Assembly (NCBI GenBank): GCA_022842625.1
Contig: JALHPG010000006.1
Coordinates: forward strand, 1-64,000
Direction of reading: 5' to 3'
Length of the DNA: 64,000 nucleotides
Origin: Bacteroidia bacterium
GTDB taxonomy: Bacteria; Bacteroidota; Bacteroidia; B-17B0; Aurantibacillaceae
Each line of letters opens with the position of its first letter. The stretch's first letter is position 1. Under the pieces are notes generated by a model. That model was given only the letters and a program-made list of their open reading frames with translations. It had not been told where the DNA came from and made no database searches. Positions 57,393 to 64,000 of this stretch are shown here, piece after piece. The translations under genes were made by a program, and so were the position numbers.

Positions 57393-57420
57393 TTCTATGC
57401 TTTTATCTTTACACAAAGTT

Positions 57421-57456
57421 GATTTTTTTTTAATTCCTTAAAAATGATAACTATCA
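57421..57456 (-). promoter_or_regulatory. Operator TGATAACTATCA (57445-57456); minus-strand box CAACTTTG starting at 57421 (box spans 57414-57421)
   Basis: 29.5 bp spacing toward 57033..57392. Confidence 0.6.
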
Positions 57457-57466
57457 TATGCGTAAC

Positions 57467-57509
57467 TGATTTTTGTCAACTAATTTTTAGGCTTTTTGCT
57501 CTACGTTTG
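57467..57509 (+). promoter_or_regulatory. Operator TGATTTTTGTCA + -7 box TACGTTTG
   Basis: 29.5 bp spacing toward 57532..57876. Confidence 0.65.
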
Positions 57510-57531
57510 CTTAAACATTAAAATTAAAACC

Positions 57532-57876
57532 ATGGAATCATCCGTTGACTTAAAGTCTAGCCAAAAGGCATTTTATTCGAAAAGCACTGTAAATTCTAGA
57601 GCAGATTTAGGTGCTTATGCGAAATTTATTGAAAAATTAAATTTTAGTTATTTTGGTATTATCAGTATGACCATCTTAATTGGAAGTATTGTTGGCGGTA
57701 TCGCTGCAAGCGTTATTTTAACAAACGATGCTCCTATTTGGCAATTAGGTGTGTGTGCAGCAGTTTCAATGGCAAATAATACTGCCGGAATTGGTCAGGC
57801 ACCTACAAAATGGGTGGTTAATTTATTTATCTTGAGTTTAGTGGTAAATACTTTATTATTATTAGCCAACTTATAA
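57532..57876 (+). CDS. Small membrane protein
   Basis: MESSVDLKSSQKAFYSKS..., TM segments; start moved from 57496. Confidence 0.65.
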   Translation: MESSVDLKSSQKAFYSKSTVNSRADLGAYAKFIEKLNFSYFGIISMTILIGSIVGGIAASVILTNDAPIWQLGVCAAVSMANNTAGIGQAPTKWVVNLFILSLVVNTLLLLANL

Positions 57877-57890
57877 TCCGTAATTTTTGA

Positions 57891-57926
57891 AAAAAAGCCA
57901 CTTCGTTTACGGAGTGGCTTTTTTTG
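57891..57926 (+). terminator. Intrinsic terminator
   Basis: AAAAAAGCCACTTCGTTTACGGAGTGGCTTTTTTT. Confidence 0.85.
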
Positions 57927-57964
57927 TTTAATAGTATTTCCTTATATGAATTAAGTGGTTAAGG

Positions 57965-58414
57965 TTAATTATCAACCGTGAACCATTCGGCATAAGAAGT
58001 TGGAGTTTCTTCGAGTTTAATACTATTTATTTCAATACCTTCCCCAAATTTGGATCTTATTCTATTTAAAAAATCAACTAGTAGGTTTTCGCAACTGGGT
58101 TGATAGGGTACAAAGTTTATTTTTTCAAAATTTTCTCGTAATTCATTTAAATTGCCATGAGGGGAGTTTGAATTTAAAACTAAAGAATGGTCAAACACCT
58201 GAATGATGTTATCAACGATAATTTTTTTAAAATCAGTAAAATCAATCACCATTCCGTTCTTGGGATGATCATTATTTTGGAGAACCTTTCCTTTTAATGT
58301 AACACTTAGGATATACGTATGACCATGAATGTTTTTACAAGGGCCGTCATAACCATAAAGGGCGTGCGCCATGTCAAACGTAAATTTTTTTGTAACGCGA
58401 ATTGTTTGATCCAT
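57965..58414 (-). CDS. queD: 6-carboxytetrahydropterin synthase (QueD/PTPS family)
   Basis: FDMAHAL, CKNIHGHTY, LEETPTSYAEW. Confidence 0.85.
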   Translation of the reverse strand: MDQTIRVTKKFTFDMAHALYGYDGPCKNIHGHTYILSVTLKGKVLQNNDHPKNGMVIDFTDFKKIIVDNIIQVFDHSLVLNSNSPHGNLNELRENFEKINFVPYQPSCENLLVDFLNRIRSKFGEGIEINSIKLEETPTSYAEWFTVDN

Positions 58415-58440
58415 TGAGAATTTTTTGAAACAATAAAGAA

Positions 58441-59517
58441 TTAAGCTCTGCCCAATTCTTTAAGTCTATGAATATGCGATAATAATGCGCTTCTAAAGCT
58501 TGGCTTTAAATTGTAGGGTATGCCAAATTCTTTTGCGGTTTTTTCTACGATGGGTGCGATCTTTGTATAATGAATATGGCAAATATTCGGAAACAAGTGA
58601 TGCTCGATCTGAAAATTTAAGCCGCCAACGTACCAATTTAAAAAATGGTTATTTCTGGCAAAATCTGAAGTGGTTTTAAGTTGATGAACATGCCAATCAG
58701 AATCTAACTCTGTTTCCGCAAAAGGTTGTTCAGCTCCTTCTACAACATGCGCCATCTGAAAAATAAAACTTAATATAATACTTGCTACCCAATGCATAAT
58801 AACAAAGCCCACAATTATTTGGTACCATTTAAAATCTGTAACTAACATCGGTAATCCAAGAATAACAACAAGATAAATTAATTTCCGGAAAAACATTTTT
58901 ATAAATTCAGCGGTCATTTCTTTATTTTGCGATTTTACTAAACCTGCTTTGTTGTATGTAATCAAACGCATAAAATCATTTAACAACATTGTTAAGGTCA
59001 TTAAGCCATAAAATATAAATGCATAAATAAATTGAAAACGGTGATACTTTTTAAGTGGTGATCTTTCAGCTAAACGAATAGGCCCTTTCTCGCTAATATC
59101 CTCATCTAAGCCGGAAATATTGGTGTAGGTATGGTGTAATACGTTATGTTGAATTTTCCAATTTAAAACATTGCTTCCCAATAAGTACAAACTTCCTGCA
59201 AGTAAATTATTTACCCAATGTTTTTTTGAATAGGCTCCGTGGCAGGCATCGTGCATAACACCCATTCCAACTCCTGCAACTCCTATACCCATTAAAACCA
59301 CTAATAAAAATGCAATGAGTGTAGACGTTGGTATAGTTAAGATTAGAACATATGGTACAATGTACATACTGATCAAAACGATCGTTTTTAAAACCATTGC
59401 AAAATTCGCTTTTGTAGATATATTATTTTCCTTAAAATAATCATTTACATTTTTTCTTAAGGCGTTAACAAATTGTTTATCGGATTTGTTGGTACTCGTA
59501 AATTTTATTGTGTGCAT
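58441..59517 (-). CDS. Fatty acid desaturase
   Basis: HDACHGAYS, HNVLHHTYTN, QIEHHLFPNICH; start moved to MHTIKFTS. Confidence 0.9.
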   Translation of the reverse strand: MHTIKFTSTNKSDKQFVNALRKNVNDYFKENNISTKANFAMVLKTIVLISMYIVPYVLILTIPTSTLIAFLLVVLMGIGVAGVGMGVMHDACHGAYSKKHWVNNLLAGSLYLLGSNVLNWKIQHNVLHHTYTNISGLDEDISEKGPIRLAERSPLKKYHRFQFIYAFIFYGLMTLTMLLNDFMRLITYNKAGLVKSQNKEMTAEFIKMFFRKLIYLVVILGLPMLVTDFKWYQIIVGFVIMHWVASIILSFIFQMAHVVEGAEQPFAETELDSDWHVHQLKTTSDFARNNHFLNWYVGGLNFQIEHHLFPNICHIHYTKIAPIVEKTAKEFGIPYNLKPSFRSALLSHIHRLKELGRA

Positions 59518-59543
59518 GCGGTAGATATTAATTGATTTTTTTA

Positions 59544-60200
59544 TTAAGGCGAAAGTCTTTCGATCTTCCAATCCTGATTTGCTGTTAGGGAGAATTGCAG
59601 TCTGTCGTGTAATCTACTTTCTCTGCCTTGCCAGAACTCTATTTTATTAGGTACTAAAAGATACCCGCCCCAGTGTGCAGGTTTTGGAACAGCTTTATTT
59701 TCGTGCAACTGGGTTAATTCATAAAACCTATCTTCTAAAACTTTTCTATTTAGTATAACAATACTTTGTTCGGATGCTAATGCTGCTAGTTGCGATTCTC
59801 TTGGTCGACTTTTAAAATACTCAGCAGATTCCGCTTCGGGTAAAAATTGCACTGTGCCTTCAATTCTGACTTGTCTTTGCAATTCTTTCCATAAAAATAA
59901 CATCGAAACATTTTTATTTTGTTCCATGTCTTTTCCCTTATTGCTTGCGTAATTTGAGAAAAAAGTAAAACCTCCATGGCTCACATCCCTTAATAATAAA
60001 ACCCTCGATGATGGCATGTTGTTTTTATTTACTGTTGATAAGATGAACGAATTAGCCATTTCATCGCCATTCTCAAAAGCTTCGTGCAACCAAACACTGA
60101 ATTGTTTTAATGGATTTGGATCTACATTTTCTTCTAATAACTGGTGTTTAGAATAATCGTGTCTAATCGTTTTAAGTTTCTGTATTAACTCTGGTTTCAT
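59544..60200 (-). CDS. pdxH: Pyridoxamine 5'-phosphate oxidase
   Basis: SSRVLLLRDVSHGGFTFFSNYASNKGKDM, FWQGRESRLHDRLQF. Confidence 0.92.
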   Translation of the reverse strand: MKPELIQKLKTIRHDYSKHQLLEENVDPNPLKQFSVWLHEAFENGDEMANSFILSTVNKNNMPSSRVLLLRDVSHGGFTFFSNYASNKGKDMEQNKNVSMLFLWKELQRQVRIEGTVQFLPEAESAEYFKSRPRESQLAALASEQSIVILNRKVLEDRFYELTQLHENKAVPKPAHWGGYLLVPNKIEFWQGRESRLHDRLQFSLTANQDWKIERLSP

Positions 60201-60237
60201 TTGAAATTATTTATTACTAGCGCTAAAATAAATCGCT

Positions 60238-60280
60238 CAAAGAAACTAAAGAATGCCCGAAACACACATGACAATTGTCA
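60238..60280 (-). promoter_or_regulatory. Operator TGACAATTGTCA + minus-strand -7-like TTTCTTTG
   Basis: 29.5 bp spacing toward pdxH. Confidence 0.55.
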
Positions 60281-60290
60281 GAAAAGGAGA

Positions 60291-60518
60291 TTATAAAGGG
60301 AGAATTTTTATAATATTAACAGGACAGTTTTTGGCTGCGATCAAATTGTCCTCATATTCATGGTCGTTTACAACAACCGAATAAAACCCGCGTTTTTCAA
60401 TGCCGCCAACTAAAGTACATTTGCCGTCTTTTGTTGAAATTCGCCAACGATAATCAGCAGCCTCTACGCATGCATTGCAACCAATGCATTTGGCTCGTTG
60501 TTGAATGATGCGAAACAT
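60291..60518 (-). CDS. 4Fe-4S ferredoxin
   Basis: CIGCNAC...NCPVNII. Confidence 0.85.
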   Translation of the reverse strand: MFRIIQQRAKCIGCNACVEAADYRWRISTKDGKCTLVGGIEKRGFYSVVVNDHEYEDNLIAAKNCPVNIIKILPL

Positions 60519-61756
60519 TAATTTTCAGAAACTAATTTATATAATTTATCAGAAGGTCGAATTTTTTCATCACTGATAATAGTAAAGACATTGCCTTTAA
60601 CAACCTTATCAGTTGGTTTACCATCTACCCTTAGTTCATTAATTTTCATTTCAATATATCCTGTAGTTGGACCGGTTATCATAATTTCATCGCCTACAGA
60701 TAAACTATGTGATTCGCATTGAAATTCTCCCACCTTAGCCTGCTCAAAATACTTTAAACCTTTTGCTAAGTATATTTTTTTCTTTGAAGATTTAGATCCA
60801 TTTTCATCGCACCATTCTCCCATTTTTCTACCAAGATAGTAGCCGTCCCAAAATCCTCTGTTAAACACTGTAGCTAATTGTGTTTTCCATTCATCTGTTT
60901 TTTCTTTTGTATAGGTTCCGCTTAAATAAGCATCAATCGCTTCGTTATAACATTTTGTAACGGTGTGCACATAGTCTACCGAACGTCCGCGACCTTCGAT
61001 TTTAAGGACGCTAACGCCGGCATCAAGTATCTTATTAATAAAATCAATGGTACAGAGATCTTTCGCCGACATAATAAATTCATTGTCGACTTCAAATTCA
61101 ATCCCATCTTCTTTGTCAGTAACCACATAACTTCTTCTGCAATTTTGAATGCAAGCGCCTCTGTTTGCTGAGGCAAAATGAGAATGCAAACTCAAATAAC
61201 ATTTTCCTGAAACCGCCATGCATAGAGCGCCATGAGCAAATATTTCCAACTCAATTAATTTTCCTGAGGGGCCGGTTATATTTCTTCGTTTAATTTCGCG
61301 ACTAATGTCTGCCACTTGCATTAAACTTAATTCGCGAGCTAAAACTACAACATCTGCAAAGTTTGCGTAAAATTCAACGGTATCTATATTCGAAACATTG
61401 GCTTGTGTTGAAATATGGATCTCCATTCCGATTTTTTTCGCGTAATTCATTACAGCGTGGTCTGATGCAATGATCGCAGAAACACCATTTTCTTTTGCAG
61501 CACTCACAATACTCTTCATTAAACTAATATCGTGATCATATAAAATAGTATTTAGAGTTAAGTATGTTTTTACATTATTCTCTTTTCCTATTTCAGCAAT
61601 TTTTTTTAGATCTTCAAGTGTAAAATTATTACTTGAACGGGCGCGCATATTTAATTGCTCCACCCCAAAATAAACTGAGTTGCACCCGGCATTAATTGCC
61701 GCCATTAAAGCTTCGTAAGAGCCCGCGGGCGACATTAATTCTATTGAACGTTTCAT
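60518..61756 (-). CDS. Peptidase U32-family protein (TrhP/RlhA-like)
   Basis: ELMSPAGSYEALMAAINAGCNSVYFG; SLHSHFASANRGACIQNCRRSY. Confidence 0.9.
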   Translation of the reverse strand: MKRSIELMSPAGSYEALMAAINAGCNSVYFGVEQLNMRARSSNNFTLEDLKKIAEIGKENNVKTYLTLNTILYDHDISLMKSIVSAAKENGVSAIIASDHAVMNYAKKIGMEIHISTQANVSNIDTVEFYANFADVVVLARELSLMQVADISREIKRRNITGPSGKLIELEIFAHGALCMAVSGKCYLSLHSHFASANRGACIQNCRRSYVVTDKEDGIEFEVDNEFIMSAKDLCTIDFINKILDAGVSVLKIEGRGRSVDYVHTVTKCYNEAIDAYLSGTYTKEKTDEWKTQLATVFNRGFWDGYYLGRKMGEWCDENGSKSSKKKIYLAKGLKYFEQAKVGEFQCESHSLSVGDEIMITGPTTGYIEMKINELRVDGKPTDKVVKGNVFTIISDEKIRPSDKLYKLVSEN

Positions 61757-61767
61757 TAATTTAAAGC

Positions 61768-62682
61768 TTACACGTTATTTCCCCAATTCTCTAACTCTTC
61801 TTTACTCCACAATTCAGGAAAGAAAATACGGCGTTGGTATTTTGGATGCATATATTTTCTCCAATCACTTCCTCCAGTTGCTTCTGCGTTTCCTAAATAT
61901 TTACCCGCAGCGTGGTAATGAGCCATTACCCAACTCACATTTACCGTGTAATCATAATGACGCATGGCTTTAACAAGCGCAGGATCCTGCTTAACAGCTT
62001 CCGGCAATTGTTTAAATTTGGTCCATAAGTTAGTGGTATTATATCCTTCCATTTTAATTAAAAATTCTGCTTTGTAACGTTTTTCAAAATTTCTAATTAA
62101 TGTATTTTTTTTGCCGGTGGCATGATCCTTGCCTGCCGCTTGCCAATATAAATGTTCGTAGGCATGCTCGTAAGGTGTATTTCTATCAATGGTTGCTCTA
62201 AATCTGTAATCAATTAAATTAATTAATTCTGTTGAAGCAAATTCGATTAAACGGTATTGCGCACTTTGAAATCCACTGGCAGGAGTTAATGTATTTCTAA
62301 ATTTCATGTATTGTTCTTTTTCCATGCCCTCTCCCATAATATTGAACGAAGAAGATAACATATCAAAATAACGACTAATACGCATTAACTTTTGAGTAAA
62401 GAAAGCAGCAGATACTTCGGCGTTATTACTTACCTGATTAATTTCCCACAAGATCATTTTAAATAATAACTCATTAATTTGGTGATACATGATAAACACC
62501 ATTTCATCTGGTTGATTGGTGCGCTGTATCTGGAGTCCTAATAATGCGTCGGGTAAAATATAATCCCAATATGTAATTGGGTTTGCCCAAACTAATCCTT
62601 CTAAATGAACATCCGGGTTTTGATCAATTGCAATATATTTTTCATTAATTCTACCAACTATTTCTTCTTGAATATCTTTCAT
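61768..62682 (-). CDS. kynA: Tryptophan 2,3-dioxygenase
   Basis: MVFIMYHQINELLFKMILWE, RNTLTPASGFQSAQYR. Confidence 0.92.
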   Translation of the reverse strand: MKDIQEEIVGRINEKYIAIDQNPDVHLEGLVWANPITYWDYILPDALLGLQIQRTNQPDEMVFIMYHQINELLFKMILWEINQVSNNAEVSAAFFTQKLMRISRYFDMLSSSFNIMGEGMEKEQYMKFRNTLTPASGFQSAQYRLIEFASTELINLIDYRFRATIDRNTPYEHAYEHLYWQAAGKDHATGKKNTLIRNFEKRYKAEFLIKMEGYNTTNLWTKFKQLPEAVKQDPALVKAMRHYDYTVNVSWVMAHYHAAGKYLGNAEATGGSDWRKYMHPKYQRRIFFPELWSKEELENWGNNV

Positions 62683-62696
62683 GTTTTAGTTTTTAA

Positions 62697-64000
62697 TTAC
62701 TTTTTTTCTTTGAAAAAGTTATGAATAATTTCATCAATAATTTCGTTATTGGTCTCGTTGTTAATATTATTTTTCTTTATAATACCTTGGATCAACTCAT
62801 CTTGTTCTTTGCCTTGTTTTAAAGCAACCTGATATTCGATATCACTAAAAGAAACCATAGAATACATTGGGAAATATGTACCTGGATAGAGTTCAGCTAT
62901 TCGTCTTTCTACTTTTTGTTGTAACTGGAAGGCTGGATCAGCAACCTTATCGCGCATAACAATATAATTTAAAAGTGATAGATCCTGAACAGCGTCGCCA
63001 TTAGGCTTTCTTAATAGTTCATATTCTTTAAATACTTTTTCCCAATCTTCATTATGTTTTTTCATTAATGAATACATAACAGAACAATCTTCAAAGCCGG
63101 CATTCATTCCTTGCCCAAAAAATGGAACCGTAGCATGAGCGGCATCTCCCATTAAAGCAGTTTTACCGTGCGTCCAAGGAAAGCATCTTATGATTGCTAA
63201 TGACGACAAAGGATGATCTTCCCATGCATCTGCAATGTTAGGCATCATTTCAAAAAAGTTCGGAAATACTTCTTTAAAGAATTTCTCCACTTTATCTTTA
63301 GACGTTAAATTATTAAAGCAATATTCATGTCCTTCGTGCGGCATAAATAAGGTACAGGTAAATGAACCATCAAAATTTGGAAGGGCAATGAGCATGAACC
63401 TTCCGCGAGGCCAAATATGTAAAGTGTTTTTATCTAGCTTATAACTTCCATCGGGGTTAGCAGGTAATAAAATTTCGCGGTAACCATCTTCGATATAATT
63501 TTGACTATAATTAAAACGATCTAATTTCTGCATTGCGTTATAACGTATCGCAGAGAATGCACCGTCGGTTCCAAAAACAACATCAGATCTTATTTCAGAA
63601 ATTTTTCCGGTTTGAGTATTTTTTAAATGAACAATGCCGTTTTTTAGATCGGCGCCAATACATTCCTCATTAAAACTTATTTCTGCATTTCCTTTTTGTT
63701 CGGCGATGTCCATTAATTTGCAATTTATTTCTCCTCGCGAAACTGAAAAAATCGCTTGGTTGTTTATGCCGTAAGGTTGGTAAGTTTTATTACCGCTTAG
63801 ATCGTGCATGGTGCGACCATACATTGGTATAGCTATCTTTCTGATCTCATTTCCGATCTCCATTTCATCCAAAGCCTTCCATCCTCTATAGGATGTTGCT
63901 AAGTTGATAGATTTACCTGCAGAGATCTTTTCTTTGCGCATATCAGAACGTCTTTCAACTATTCTTACTTTGTATCCCGCTTTAGAAAGATATATCGCCC
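62697..64000 (-). CDS. kmo: Kynurenine 3-monooxygenase (5' end beyond window)
   Basis: Frame stays open to 64000 (..AIYLSKAGYKVRIVERRSDMRKEK); GKSINLATSYRGWKALDEM, GDAAHATVPFFGQGMNAGFEDC. Confidence 0.9.
   Translation of the reverse strand, partial: AIYLSKAGYKVRIVERRSDMRKEKISAGKSINLATSYRGWKALDEMEIGNEIRKIAIPMYGRTMHDLSGNKTYQPYGINNQAIFSVSRGEINCKLMDIAEQKGNAEISFNEECIGADLKNGIVHLKNTQTGKISEIRSDVVFGTDGAFSAIRYNAMQKLDRFNYSQNYIEDGYREILLPANPDGSYKLDKNTLHIWPRGRFMLIALPNFDGSFTCTLFMPHEGHEYCFNNLTSKDKVEKFFKEVFPNFFEMMPNIADAWEDHPLSSLAIIRCFPWTHGKTALMGDAAHATVPFFGQGMNAGFEDCSVMYSLMKKHNEDWEKVFKEYELLRKPNGDAVQDLSLLNYIVMRDKVADPAFQLQQKVERRIAELYPGTYFPMYSMVSFSDIEYQVALKQGKEQDELIQGIIKKNNINNETNNEIIDEIIHNFFKEKK

Noticed and set aside
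1-64000. CRISPR arrays, rRNA genes and complete tRNA genes
   Set aside because: No regularly spaced repeats, rRNA sequence or intact tRNA cloverleaf recognised by eye; a tRNAscan/minced run would be decisive.

Overview
AT-rich Bacteroidota DNA with two parts. (1) About 1-25.8 kb is an accessory island of mostly unrecognisable genes. Its core is an ~18 kb block of co-oriented minus-strand genes (20109 down to 2003): many small single-pass membrane proteins, beta-rich small proteins, two tandem L,D-transpeptidase-like murein enzymes, a peptidoglycan-binding protein, a transglutaminase-like protein, a RecA-like ATPase, and a 1965-aa RadC + N6-methylase + strawberry-notch-type helicase protein. 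It is flanked by HEPN-motif proteins, small HTH genes, and a CoiA-like coiled-coil gene that contains a ~1 kb second open frame. I see no terminase, portal, tail, relaxase, T4SS, integrase or transposase in the window, so the core block fits no element class I know; a tailless membrane-containing virus or satellite is one testable hypothesis. (2) About 25.9-64 kb is chromosomal: an RND metal-efflux operon, a large sulfur-oxidation/sulfane-sulfur cluster (TauE, two persulfide dioxygenase-rhodanese fusions, rhodaneses, YeeE/YedE pair, TsdA-like and SoxB-like proteins, two Crp/Fnr regulators), then AMP/thymidine phosphorylase-PRPP synthetase, QueD, desaturase, PdxH, ferredoxin-U32 and kynurenine-pathway genes. 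The strongest sequence-level finding in part 2 is a recurring Crp/Fnr-like palindrome whose centre lies 29.5 bp upstream of a Bacteroidota-type -7 box (TAnnTTTG-like) at nine promoters in the cluster. All family calls come from reading motifs by eye; no searches were run.
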